The translations under genes were made by a program, and so were the position numbers. A DNA stretch of 64,000 nucleotides, taken from contig CM067348.1 of assembly GCA_034190875.2 (NCBI GenBank), positions 44,589,605 to 44,653,604 on the forward strand. The letters run 5' to 3'. Positions within the stretch are counted from its first letter, which is position 1; the number at the start of each line of letters is the position of its first letter. Source of the stretch: Urechis unicinctus (taxonomy: Eukaryota > Annelida > Polychaeta > Xenopneusta > Urechidae). Positions 12,757-21,571 of the stretch are shown one piece after another. The notes below the pieces were generated by a model. It saw only the letters and a program-made list of their open reading frames with translations. It had not been told where the DNA came from and made no database searches.

Positions 12757-13203
12757 TTAGTATATTTTATTAATCAAATCGAATACTATGGTATCATTAG
12801 CAACCAATTCCTGCTTAAATATACCCAAGAGTTGTTTCATGGAAACACCTCGACTCCTTAAAAGCAAGTAATACATACAATACAAACCACAGGCACTAGA
12901 GTTTAAAGCTTGCACAGTCTGTTGATTAAAGGTCCATGATACACAATGACGCGTGAGAAATCTATGAAACGTAGGCTGGAGAGGTGGTAAACCGAACGAA
13001 TCAAAATATTCTCCACGACCTTCATGATCGATATAAATAGCCACCCAGTGTTCCCCAGGTTGACTACGGGGTTGGGTGTTACAAATCAGACCACTAGGCT
13101 GGACTAGGTTTCGAGGCAATGTATCCAAGGCAAAGACACCTCGAACCATTTGACGAGTATGGGGATCTTGTGCAATCAGGGTCCGCAGTTGATCCGAATC
13201 CAT
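12757..13203 (-). CDS. PRO: Adenovirus-type cysteine protease
   Basis: Intact 148-codon frame. It matches the adenain/Ulp1-like proteases of Polintons and adenoviruses, which mature capsid proteins. The catalytic triad is visible as His52 in GEHW, Asp68 in YFDSFG and Cys105 in SSACGLYC, with Gln98 in the expected oxyanion position. The length is short, as usual for Polinton proteases. It is the last gene of the leftward block, and its ATG starts two bases after the major capsid stop codon. The stop region doubles as a polyadenylation signal. No damage is seen. Confidence 0.93.
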   Translation of the reverse strand: MDSDQLRTLIAQDPHTRQMVRGVFALDTLPRNLVQPSGLICNTQPRSQPGEHWVAIYIDHEGRGEYFDSFGLPPLQPTFHRFLTRHCVSWTFNQQTVQALNSSACGLYCMYYLLLRSRGVSMKQLLGIFKQELVANDTIVFDLINKIY

Positions 13204-13205
13204 GC

Positions 13206-14521
13206 TTAGGCCGCGTAATCAAATAAAACATTACGAGTTCGATCCACTTGAATCACGTTTTCAAATTCGGCATATACAATTACATTGACGGTATTAGGTA
13301 GAGCTTCAGCAAAACGCATTTCCAAGCGGATGTTTCCTTGTTTGATCAAGTTAAAGTGACTACCTCCTTCAGCTAAATCAGGTGTTAGATCAAATGCAAA
13401 TAAACTATAACCCTTTGGATATTCATGCAACGCAATGTGATTACCCTCGTCTTGATTGGCTTGCCCTGTGCTAATGAATAGATTGGCGTAACTTCGTGTG
13501 TATATATGGTTTGCAAAATGGGGTTGTAAGGGTTTGGCAGGGATCTGTTGTCCATCCATATATAATGACAAAAAGTTCATGTTGTAATGCTTGAAATGGA
13601 ATGGGTTCTTTTGATAGTGACCATTGAAAGCCTCGTTATCTACACACCCCAAAACCAGACGCTTAGGAAGTTGACCCAGAAATAGATTTTCTTGGTTGGC
13701 TGTCATATTACCCTGAGGTATAGAAAACACTTTGGTTTCCACACGTCGAATAGGGTATTTGACTGGGTTACGTTCCAAGGCTTTGATATGAGCCAACTGC
13801 ACTGTTGGATTCAATTTGATTTTGCGTATCAATAGAACCGCAGAGGTCAACACCGTCTTTGGACGAAAGTCGTTCGCAGTCGTTGCCATAAGACTAAAGG
13901 GATCGCTGCTTTTCACCAGGCGCACTTTCATATCCACCCCATTCAGCAAATACCGCTCTTGGCAAAACATGTCCAGATGAAGTCGCCCCATCATATCCAC
14001 CACCCCACTTCCGGCCGCTCGCCTTTGTCGGGTCCCCCACCCTTGATTATCAGCCGTACGGGTGTCCATGTGACCGGCTGTGTCTTTGTGCCATAAAGCT
14101 GCCGTCAACTGTGACTCTTTAGCTGCCGGACCGTAACTCAACAAAGTTTCCATGTAGGCCCGATACGGATAAGTGTTGGAGGAGGTAGACACTAGCTTTT
14201 CGTTGAGAGTTACATCCACTTGACCAAATAATGAATGTAAATATAGATTAACAGGAGCCACCGGGGCATCCGCCTCTAAATTATCACCATTGGCTTGTAC
14301 CACCTTGGTCTGGAGGTGTAAATAGGAATTGGCCAGGTCGAGATATCATCATCACCCGAACCACTGACGCTAAACTCAACAGGACCCGCACCTAGTGCCG
14401 AAACCGGGTGATGTTCCACCCAATGACCATGTGCAATACTACTACTCTGAGTCGGTGGAATACTAAAGAGATCCAATTCACTTTTGGTACAGGGGCACGA
14501 TTGTGGGTGGACGAGAGCCAT
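13206..14521 (-). CDS. MCP: Major capsid protein (double jelly-roll), frame-broken
   Basis: Forms the icosahedral shell in the virion model of Polintons. Two overlapping frames make up the gene. The first (14521 to about 14340) has the N-terminal ELDLFSIPPTQ and HWVEHHPVS phrases; the second (to 13206) has LFGQVDV, SSNTYPYRAY and LLSYGPAAKESQL. Both sets are typical of the family annotated in invertebrates as F54H12.2-like, which I take to be the Polinton capsid protein. A one-base indel lies near 14335-14352, in a GAT-repeat stretch encoding Asp residues. The rest is open to the stop with a near-normal total length (about 438 codons). The start follows the stop of the upstream pVI-like gene by two bases. 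The family call is from memory. Confidence 0.87.
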
Positions 14522-14523
14522 CG

Positions 14524-14958
14524 TTATCCGAATATATCACCTTTCTGCTGTCGTAGCCTTCCACGCTTGGACGGTCTGCCGCGTTTCTTATTCGATGGTC
14601 TACCACGTTTGGGTCTGGTGTGACTGCCTCGCGCATGTCGTTTTATAGCTGGAGCCAAATCATCAACAAATTCACTTCCGGTTTGTATCATTCGTCGTTT
14701 AGCGGCCGTTTTCAAAGGTCGACCCTTCAATACATCTCCGACCACTCTGGCTCCTGTTTTCATGATACTTTTCTTGACGATGGGTACAGCTTTCCTGGCC
14801 AATGAGGGTAGTGTTTGTTTCACTAAAGGCATCACCATACGTGCCAAACCACTAAAGAGGCTACCCAAACCATGACCACGTTGTCGCCTACTCCCCATGA
14901 ATACGGGGAAACCATTTCCTGCTTGGTGTGTATAATAAGCTATATATGGATCGGCCAT
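14524..14958 (-). CDS. pVI/pX-like basic minor virion protein
   Basis: Intact 144-codon frame. The N-terminal part contains QRGHGLGSLFSGLARMVMPL, an amphipathic glycine/leucine region of the type seen in Polinton and adintovirus proteins compared to adenovirus pVI or pX. The C-terminus is very basic, with repeated RGRPS and KKRGRPSKRGR stretches resembling AT-hook cores, suggesting DNA binding or nuclear targeting. The start follows the penton stop codon with one base between (TGA-T-ATG), and the stop lies two bases before the major capsid ATG, so it sits inside the capsid gene cluster. A membrane-active or DNA-condensing capsid-internal role is inferred from position and composition. Confidence 0.75.
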   Translation of the reverse strand: MADPYIAYYTHQAGNGFPVFMGSRRQRGHGLGSLFSGLARMVMPLVKQTLPSLARKAVPIVKKSIMKTGARVVGDVLKGRPLKTAAKRRMIQTGSEFVDDLAPAIKRHARGSHTRPKRGRPSNKKRGRPSKRGRLRQQKGDIFG

Positions 14959-14959
14959 A

Positions 14960-15790
14960 TCAAAACAAAGTTTTTCTCTCTTTCCTAAAATGTAACGTCA
15001 GTGTCACTTTACCACGTTCAAATGGTATGGGATGGCCAGTATCATCTCTTATATCGATTTCCACAGTGGAAAATGATTTGGTCATTACAGGAGAATAAAA
15101 TATATGTTCATAGGTCTGGGTCACCATAAGACCTTTGAAGTCATCTTTAAGGGGTATGATACGTAACAGAGGGGCCATCGTGTCGCCTACCACTTGAGGT
15201 TGTACTGCACTGCAGTAGACATATAAACCATACAGACCACTGTTCAGATCGACAATATGCTCGCCTACTTGTTCCAAGGCCGTTTGGGTAGTATGGTCAA
15301 AACCCAAGATCTGACTCAATTTCTCAGTCAATACCACTATCACATCATCAGTCAATTGAATAACAGCTTTCTGTATTTGGTGATTGTAACCAAATTGGAC
15401 TCTAGATTCCCCTAAAACCGTCATTCGGCGATTCAGGGTATCACCAAGGCTTGTGGACTATTATAATACCCCTTCTTGATATCAGTGTAAGTAGGATGTG
15501 CCATTTCACCCCTGTCAGCAAATTGACACATTTCTTCATAATCAGACAAACAAGTAATAACCCCCAAGTCATTAATGTATTCCAGAAATTTTTTATTCAC
15601 AATAGTCAACCCCACATCGGCACCAATGTTATACCAGCTACGGGGGGGGGTACTGTATCTCAGCCAAACCCACTTCCCATTCGCCAACCAAATCGATGGT
15701 CTTGGGTAACTGAGTGATATATTTTGTCAGCGTGTTCTCTGGGTGATAGCTCAAGGAGCTATTGCTCGGCAATGTCAAGTTGAATGTCAT
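14960..15790 (-). CDS. Minor capsid (penton) protein, frame-broken
   Basis: Single jelly-roll penton-type protein that would occupy the capsid vertices. Start ATG is at 15790, giving MTFNLTLPSN. Later pieces show the family phrases GLYVYC, VGDTMAPLLRI, EIDIRDDTG and PFERGKVTLTLHF. Two breaks split the gene into three frames: a run of nine C (15642-15650) shifts the frame just after the EIQYP-type phrase, and a one-base indel lies near 15433-15450. Otherwise no stop interrupts it. The ATG overlaps the stop codon of the small membrane protein gene upstream (ATGA), and the stop is one base from the next ATG. About 276 codons in all, near the usual length. Confidence 0.82.
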
Positions 15791-16028
15791 ACTACCGACG
15801 TCACTTTATGCTTGAGGGTTGGGTTAGGTAGCATGTATCCTAAACTACTGCTGAGTAAGGCCGTCCATAAATTACTGTCCCCTTTTTCCGCCGATAAATT
15901 GTAAATGCTGACGACTATGACCGTATACAGGATGATGATTTGTGCAAAGACACGATTTCTGCTTTGGGTATGGATTGACCAAAGACTGTCCACACCCGAT
16001 CGCTCTGATTGTCACGCTGGCTTTCCAT
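15787..16028 (-). CDS. Small membrane-segment Polinton protein
   Basis: The open frame from 15993 (GTG) to 15787 encodes SRNRVFAQIIILYTVIVV, a strong hydrophobic segment, then a conserved-looking NLWTALLSSSLGYMLPNP tail. I recall similar short proteins in other invertebrate Polintons between integrase and penton. The likely real start is the ATG at 16028. Its first codons lie in the frame of the integrase tail, so a one-base break near 15970-15985 must be crossed. The stop TGA shares four bases with the penton ATG (ATGA), which supports it being a real gene. One membrane helix, no catalytic motif; function unknown. Confidence 0.55.
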
Positions 16029-17111
16029 GGTATGATGGTGAATCGACGGCAACATCAGTTTTTTATAGACTTCCAGTCGATCGACCCAACTGTTGAAACT
16101 GCTTGGATACCCCCACCACTTGACAAAGTATTGCTTGCCGTCTTTACGCCTTCTTTCTTTCAACACCTTCTCCACACGATACACGGTTTTATCACCTACT
16201 CGTTGAATTTCCGCTTCGTAAAACGTACCCGCCAATACAGTTTGTGTATCGTCCATGAGAGTATAGACATTGGGTATACCAGAGTGAACCTTATGTATGG
16301 TAAACAATTCTTCACTCCAATTGGGCAAATACCCCTTTTTAAACTTGCCCCGTTCCTTACTGATGCGGACTCTTTCCCCCATGCTGAATTTAGGTGATTT
16401 AGTATCTTTAGACTCGCCGTAAAGCGTTAACCAAGTCTCTTCTTCATTGGTAAGTTTGACCGACTCAGGGGTGCGTTTAATACTTCGATGGTAGCTCCGA
16501 TTGTATCCTCGGACTAATTGCTGTAGCACCGATAGATAATCCAATGTGTTGTGTTTGGTTAAATAACGCCACATTTTGCTTTTCAACGTACGATTAAAGC
16601 GTTCTGCTATACTTGCTTTGGTTTCCGCATTGTGTGTTGTGAAAAAATGAATGTGGTTGGCTTTCAACCACGTCTGAAATTTGCGATTGACAAATTCTGT
16701 GCCTTTGTCCGTCTGCAAGCGTTGTGGTTTTCGGCCTTGTTTCAATATCAGGTCAAAGGCTGTCACTAGGCTAACACCTGTCTTAGTCTTCAAGGGTACT
16801 ACCCAGGCATATTTGAAAAACACATCGATGCAAGTCAACAGAAAGGTATGACCTCGGTTGTGTTTGGCCAAGCGTGACACATCGACTAGATCAGCTTGCC
16901 ATTGATGGTCCATACCACCTACCACCACTCGACGTCTAAGAAATTTTTGTCGTATAGGTTTATGTAGTGTGTACGCATCTTGTTGAGATAACCACGATGT
17001 CACTGAGGATGGTTTCAACTTGGCAGCTTTTGACAAGGTACGTACACCCCCGAATGCACTGGGTAATTGTGGGTCGTAATACAACTTGTCTAGTTTTCCA
17101 ACCTCGTCCAT
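15915..17111 (-). CDS. INT: Retroviral-type integrase with chromodomain
   Basis: Inserts the element into host DNA. The frame has 398 codons. The rve core shows Asp74 in WQADLVD, Asp135 in LQTDKGTEF and Glu170 in KASIAERFN, an exact D,D35E spacing. A C-terminal chromodomain (residues about 308-345, with YRVEKVLKE and QYFVKWWGYPSSFNSWV) may target modified chromatin. No N-terminal HHCC zinc finger is seen; the YYDP...AFGG start is usual for Polinton integrases. The start overlaps the end of the upstream gene by about 20 bases. The last 30 or so residues may not be native: an A6 run just after the chromodomain (16060s) would bring an early stop if one base shorter or longer, and the tail overlaps the membrane-protein gene. 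Confidence 0.95.
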   Translation of the reverse strand: MDEVGKLDKLYYDPQLPSAFGGVRTLSKAAKLKPSSVTSWLSQQDAYTLHKPIRQKFLRRRVVVGGMDHQWQADLVDVSRLAKHNRGHTFLLTCIDVFFKYAWVVPLKTKTGVSLVTAFDLILKQGRKPQRLQTDKGTEFVNRKFQTWLKANHIHFFTTHNAETKASIAERFNRTLKSKMWRYLTKHNTLDYLSVLQQLVRGYNRSYHRSIKRTPESVKLTNEEETWLTLYGESKDTKSPKFSMGERVRISKERGKFKKGYLPNWSEELFTIHKVHSGIPNVYTLMDDTQTVLAGTFYEAEIQRVGDKTVYRVEKVLKERRRKDGKQYFVKWWGYPSSFNSWVDRLEVYKKLMLPSIHHHTMESQRDNQSDRVWTVFGQSIPKAEIVSLHKSSSCIRS

Positions 17112-17862
17112 GAGTTAGCTGCTACACCTCTGGCTGGTATTTTTCCTCTGGCCACCAAACGTCCAGGTCGAGTTCTTTTATGATCAATCAATCGCTGCAC
17201 TCGATCTTCCCCATGTTGGATCCACGACCATCGATCTGGATGACCCACCCAATCTTGTGGTACGTTGGTGTCACGCAAGGCTCTACCAAATTCTCGCCAA
17301 CCATGGGGAGTGAAATTTTTACGACGCCGTAACACATCATTGACTAAATCAGTCATGTTGCTACCATTTACCACCTGCCCTTTAATGACTAATTCTCCGC
17401 TGTCATTCCATCCCATTTCAGGGTTTCGTTGGATTCGGTCCATTAACAAGCGTCCTTTAGCCTGGAACTTCCCTGGAATGCTTTTGATAACCTCCACCAT
17501 CACAGGATCGTTCATCATCTCAGACATCTGCTTAACCACCCCGGGTGGGTCTGCAGCCTCGACTGTTGTTGTGTCATCAGATCTGGATGTGGTGGTGGTG
17601 GTGGTGGTGGTGGTGGTGGTGGTGGTGGTGGTGGTGGTGGTGGTGGTGGTGGTTGTGGAGATTTATGCTGTTGGTAATAGTTGCGATGCTTTTGCAATAT
17701 CTGGTTGTACATTATAACTTTATCCTCATCCGACTTATCACGCTGATTCAATACTTGACGCATCTCATCATCCAAATTCAACAAGGTCGAAGTCGTGGGC
17801 GCTTGGTCGTATTGTGAAGCACTCAATACACGAGGATCCACAAGTATCATTTTCTTTGCCAT
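17090..17862 (-). CDS. Proline-rich Polinton protein, frame broken at microsatellite
   Basis: Starts at ATG 17862 with MAKKMILVDPRVL, a beginning I recall from proteins of other invertebrate Polintons; function is unknown. The first part is acidic and helical, then a (CCA)n tract encodes more than 20 prolines (17588-17657). After the tract the frame closes, and the rest of the gene (from about 17539 to 17090, with VIKSIPGKFQAKGR and GWNDSGELVIKG) continues in another frame. The simplest cause is a non-triplet length change in the repeat. The second part looks like a globular domain of about 145 residues. Its ATG overlaps the TAA of the upstream pX-like gene when that gene is read in its other frame (TAATG), which supports this start. 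The GTG-started frame at 17539 is probably not independent. Confidence 0.65.
17588..17657. repeat. (TGG)n / (CCA)n coding microsatellite
   Basis: About 23 TGG triplets with one TTG near the end, inside the proline-rich gene. Non-triplet slippage here best explains that gene's frame break. Confidence 0.95.
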
Positions 17863-18199
17863 TATTTCACGATACCACCTAACAACGTTCCCAATAGTGG
17901 ACCGATAATAGGTGCTAATAGCGCTGGTAAGAAACCACCTTTTTTTGTAACACACTTTTCTTTTTCGTAATGGTTGTTTTTCGAGTAGTAAGGGTGCGCA
18001 GACCTTGCTTGTGTCGGGTTAATTTACGTTTCTGAGTTGGTGTTAAGGGAACGTTCCCTTTTAAGACATTCAAGGCACATTCACAGAGACAGTTGACCAG
18101 ATCTTTGTCCGCTGCTTTCAATAAAGCTTTGTTTATGGCTGGTTTTGCCTTGGCCATTACTCGCAATGTATCAGCGTGTCTTTGTAAGCGACCTGTCAT
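17862..18199 (-). CDS. pX-like small basic protein, frame-broken near C-terminus
   Basis: The open frame from ATG 18199 encodes a basic, helical protein (MTGRLQRHADTLR, then NVLKGNVPLTPTQKRKLTRH). A run of seven A on the coding strand (17940-17946) then throws the frame. In the neighbouring frame the next codons give the GGFLPALL-type hydrophobic motif, glycine/proline/leucine-rich, and end at a TAA that overlaps the ATG of the next gene (TAATG). That motif recalls the C-terminal membrane-active part of adenovirus core protein pX and is seen in Polinton and adintovirus small proteins. As read, translation would miss it and end in an unrelated tail (stop near 17915). The homology is by eye. 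Confidence 0.65.
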
Positions 18200-18244
18200 C
18201 TTAACCCTTGAGAAATCAAATGACAAGTATGAGTCGATTTGTCA

Positions 18245-18407
<163 letters not shown>

Positions 18408-18411
18408 TAAT

Positions 18412-19021
18412 TTATTTCTGTTCGAGATAAACCGTCTGGTGTGATTGTAGCACATTGGTGCGAAGGCGCAAATGTTCTGGTGTGTCTTGCTTCAGATCCA
18501 CCAATATATAACCATGTGGTTCACGTGTAGCATCCACAAAAGCCTCTTGAACATACTTGACACGACCGGGGTACATTTGTTTAGCCAAGTTGGTAATTTG
18601 CGTTCCATCTCGAGGATTTTTGAATACGAGGAGGTACTGGGCATTCAAACTGATAGTGCGATGATCTTTGCCTTTGTCAAATAAATTCTGCACCAGGTAC
18701 ATGACGCTTATGTTGCGATGGTGACTGCCTTTGGTAAAAAGTTTGGTGATGCGCTGGTCCGTTTCATGCATCAAATCATCGATAATCAATAGCGTGGGTC
18801 GACTTCCATCGATATCAAACGATAAACCCTCAACAAATTCGACTTGCTTGAACTTGGTATAAAACGTTTGCCATTCACCATAACACCACACGATGCGTTC
18901 AGGGATGGGATCCATATGTAGATTTACATCTTTGATGAACTGGCTGACAAAATAGGTTTTTTCCACAACCGGTCGGACCAGCCACAACACATGTAAAGGG
19001 ATGCTTAAATCTCGGATCCAT
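18412..19021 (-). CDS. ATP: Packaging ATPase (A32/FtsK-HerA-like), frame-broken in P-loop
   Basis: Would drive genome packaging into capsids. The true start is likely ATG 19021, giving [10 protein letters not shown], a beginning typical of Polinton ATPases, and leading into the P-loop. The glycine-rich part of the P-loop (GPTGCGK) lies in one frame and what follows (TYFV...) in another. A run of six A on the coding strand (18957-18962) is one base too long for continuity. After that the frame stays open, with Walker B TLLIIDDL and a sensor-like VQNLFDKGK region. About 203 codons, a usual length. The break falls on the nucleotide-binding loop, so the gene as read could not give an active enzyme. 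Confidence 0.88.
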
Positions 19022-19155
19022 TATTTTATTTATTTTTTGTTTGTTTGTTACGTGTTGACACCAGGTCGCTTATTTACGAATATGGTTAAAAATCGACAAT
19101 CAATGTATTTATATAATAATATTTATTTGAAAGAAACCACTATATTTACTACTCT

Positions 19156-19494
19156 TCATGGTTCAATACCGCCGGGCGCACGTGATATGGGTATGTCTAT
19201 CACATCCTCATCTGACAGATCATTATCAGGGTCAGGTAGTAGAGTTACCGGTCGAGGCTGACGTAAATAACTTTCCCGATACTCGCGCAAGGCTTCTATT
19301 TTTCTGAGGGCTAATGAATCCATATCAATTTTGTTGGTCCGATTCAATTGTTCTCGCAATTCGGCAACCTCATCCATGCCCTGACGACATAAACGTCTCA
19401 CTTCATCGTAATCTTCTTTACACCACTGTAAAGCAACTTCCAATCGACCACAGTTGCGACATTGTAAGTTTACTTGTGCCTGTGTCATGGTCAA
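19156..19494 (-). CDS. Unknown small Cys-containing coiled-coil protein, 112 aa
   Basis: Intact frame. Cysteines at residues 12, 15, 25 and 36 (CRNC near the start) could bind zinc. A charged, heptad-like stretch follows (about residues 26-75), and the C-terminus is acidic and then proline-rich. I do not recognise a family. A leftward AATAAA lies just past the stop near 19120. Upstream is a duplicated CRE/E-box module (19544-19696) that is probably its promoter. It lies between the ATPase and the right-end genes. Confidence 0.6.
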   Translation of the reverse strand: MTMTQAQVNLQCRNCGRLEVALQWCKEDYDEVRRLCRQGMDEVAELREQLNRTNKIDMDSLALRKIEALREYRESYLRQPRPVTLLPDPDNDLSDEDVIDIPISRAPGGIEP

Positions 19495-19543
19495 TGTTCA
19501 GCCAAGTGACTGATCGAATTTGGTAAGGATACCGCATTTATCA

Positions 19544-19696
19544 AACAAGTTAAAGAATGACGTCATCAGTCACGTGATGAACAGGTCCTAACATGCTCCG
19601 GTCATTATTCGATACCTCACTCAGTAAACAAGTTACAGAATGACGTCATCAGTCACGTGACGAACAGGTCCTAACACGATCTGGCCATTATTCGAC
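19544..19696 (-). promoter_or_regulatory. Duplicated 83-bp module with CRE and E-box
   Basis: Two tandem copies (19544-19626 and 19627-19696, the second partial). Each carries a perfect TGACGTCA (cAMP response element/ATF site) followed by CACGTG (E-box). They lie 50-200 bases upstream of the 112-aa gene start. The second copy includes the last codons of the 100-aa gene. TIR sequences also contain CACGTG and TGACG, so the element may rely on host bZIP or bHLH factors. Confidence 0.6.
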
Positions 19697-19990
19697 TTCT
19701 TCAGCCTCCAAACGTTTGAATTTCTGCACTTGACGTTCCAATAAAAATCTCTTCTGATATAGGGCATGTCGTGTAGCTTTAGCCCAATCCCCATAAACTT
19801 CAAACAAACGTTGTCGTGTTGTTATGATCTGTTGATGCGTTGGGTCTTGTTCAAAGTCATCCATCACTTTTAACATATCAATGTATTTTCTCTCCAATAC
19901 GGTTTGTAGTTCAGTGACGTTACCATCAGGATAAGAATCCATCACTGTAAACACCATTTCTCGCCATGGGTCGGACGTTTTTCTCTTCAT
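19688..19990 (-). CDS. Unknown helical Polinton protein, 100 aa
   Basis: Intact frame beginning MKRKTSDPWREM. Almost entirely charged and helical, with no cysteine and no membrane segment; the C-terminal half (ALYQKRFLLERQVQKFKRLEAEE) looks like a coiled coil. I do not recognise a family. It is followed directly by the CRE/E-box repeat. Its frame integrity, in an element where the core genes are broken, supports it being real, though the short length makes this modest evidence. Confidence 0.55.
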   Translation of the reverse strand: MKRKTSDPWREMVFTVMDSYPDGNVTELQTVLERKYIDMLKVMDDFEQDPTHQQIITTRQRLFEVYGDWAKATRHALYQKRFLLERQVQKFKRLEAEEVE

Positions 19991-20237
19991 TTTTTTTTTT
20001 TGCTTTACTTCTTCACGATTCGTTCATCTCCCAACCTACTACCCCACTTTTAAGGTTTAGTGAGGTGATGTCCACGCCCACGTGTTCATTCTTTTATCAA
20101 AAGCACCAATCAGAGGTCTCCATTAGCTTTAATAAACCATGTAGCGCTGATGTCACCACCAATACTGGTAATCAACCGTTGTATTCGTTATATTACACAA
20201 CATATCTTACAGAAGCTTTAAGAGAAAACAGAAGGTT

Positions 20238-20239
<2 letters not shown>

Positions 20240-20272
<33 letters not shown>
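20240..20272. repeat. Short (AT)n tract
   Basis: About 33 bases of AT dinucleotides just downstream of the 246-aa gene stop. Confidence 0.9.
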
Positions 20273-20277
<5 letters not shown>

Positions 20278-20289
20278 TTATTGAAGCGA

Positions 20290-21030
20290 TTATAATTGGT
20301 GAATCACACGACTTTCAATTTCATTCTTTACAGATATCAACCAAGATTGTCTATAATCAGGGCAAAAGAATTGACTGGTTTCCGTCCATGAAGGGGCAGG
20401 CACAAACAAACCCAAACACGTCGTCCACATATCCATCAATTCCAGATCGTTCACACGCAGCATTGCCTCAGGTAAATACACCTTCACCTGCTCCTCCCGT
20501 TCCATCATCAAACACACATCATGCTGTACTTGACTTGGATGGACCACTTGACAACCGTAACAATTTTCTTTAATCACGAGGTTCACCAAGTTTACCAAAT
20601 GATCCACGTAGACAGTTTTAAGACACTCCTCCAGTAACTCTTGGCGTTGTTTTGTAGCTCCAAATCGATCATTCAACTCCTCCCAACTGGCAACCAGCAT
20701 GCGCCAAGCAAATCTATCTAAACGCAGTTTTACCTGGTCATGTTTTATTATCACCAGCGGGGGGGACGGGTGTTGAACACTAATAGAAACTTCTACTCCC
20801 ATGGAAACCTCCCGTTCTTGATGAGTCCCCGCTTCTACCGCGTTTAGGGTCTCTGTTATGGCTGATAACTCATAGCCACCGTACAAAAAGTCTCTCAAAT
20901 CCAAATCTATCTGTAATTTCCGATCCGTGTCTAGAAGTATAACTCTGTCCTTATTCCACAAGGTCAGCGAAAATTGACAGAAGTCGCGAGTGTAGACTGG
21001 AATCACCATCGTTTCAGTTGTCTTCGCCAT
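20290..21030 (-). CDS. Unknown Polinton protein with Cys/His cluster, 246 aa
   Basis: Intact 246-codon frame, the largest unbroken unknown gene of the element. Residues around 165-185 hold a C-x2-C-x3-H-x5-H-x2-C cluster (in CYGCQVVHPSQVQHDVC) that could bind zinc. I recall similar phrases in unnamed invertebrate Polinton proteins. The rest is mixed helix and strand, with no membrane segment. It is second from the right end. A TATATAA on its strand (about 21095-21101) lies 65 bases upstream of the ATG, inside the end of the neighbouring gene, and could be its core promoter. Function unknown; a regulatory or host-interaction role is possible but not shown. Confidence 0.65.
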   Translation of the reverse strand: MAKTTETMVIPVYTRDFCQFSLTLWNKDRVILLDTDRKLQIDLDLRDFLYGGYELSAITETLNAVEAGTHQEREVSMGVEVSISVQHPSPPLVIIKHDQVKLRLDRFAWRMLVASWEELNDRFGATKQRQELLEECLKTVYVDHLVNLVNLVIKENCYGCQVVHPSQVQHDVCLMMEREEQVKVYLPEAMLRVNDLELMDMWTTCLGLFVPAPSWTETSQFFCPDYRQSWLISVKNEIESRVIHQL

Positions 21031-21093
21031 TTTTCTTTTCTTTCACCTTGTGGTCAACCAGTGGGCAGATGCACAAAACTTGTCACCTCACAG

Positions 21094-21465
21094 TTATATA
21101 TCCTGTAGCTGTAAAGCCTCACAGATCTGGGGCAATACGTCTTCACTCAATAGCTTATTAAACTCTGCCTCTGTGATTAGCCAACCACCAGGTATTCGTT
21201 CCTCCCCTCTGAAATGCTGAACGCCAATCAAATGACGACCAGCAAAATAACGCTTGACCAAGTACTGATCGCCCGCTAAATATACTTTGTTTGCATCTTT
21301 CAGACGAGGTGCCTCACTTACAAGGCGGCCAAATAACAGGGCGAAAATCGGGATTAAACGCTTTCTACTCACTCGCTCCACCTCCAACCTCACATATGGA
21401 GCTCCATTCTTACATTTCAACACGCGAATGGTCACGCGAGAGCTCAGTGGTATTGGTGACTCCAT
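21094..21465 (-). CDS. Unknown Polinton protein, 123 aa
   Basis: Intact frame beginning MESPIPLSSRVTIRVLK; outermost gene at the right end. Basic N-terminal half, no cysteine cluster and no membrane segment. I do not recognise a family. A palindromic TTTATAAA 32 bases upstream of the ATG is a good TATA box. The position just inside the inverted repeat suggests an early-transcribed gene; this is inference. Confidence 0.6.
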   Translation of the reverse strand: MESPIPLSSRVTIRVLKCKNGAPYVRLEVERVSRKRLIPIFALLFGRLVSEAPRLKDANKVYLAGDQYLVKRYFAGRHLIGVQHFRGEERIPGGWLITEAEFNKLLSEDVLPQICEALQLQDI

Positions 21466-21496
21466 AGTGATTGAAAAACGGTCTGATTTCCAGCTC

Positions 21497-21504
21497 TTTA
21501 TAAA
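21497..21504 (-). promoter_or_regulatory. TATA box of right-end gene
   Basis: TTTATAAA 32-39 bases upstream of the ATG at 21465, at the usual distance if the leader is very short. Confidence 0.5.
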
Positions 21505-21571
21505 GCATTCAGCAACGCCTTACATCATATCACATGGTTCACTTTCAACACCACCACCACCCCTTTCATCT

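Noticed and set aside
17265-17717. Rightward frames opposite the integrase and proline-rich genes, including poly-Val and poly-Trp runs
   Set aside because: They are antisense shadows of well-supported genes; the runs come from (TGG)n.
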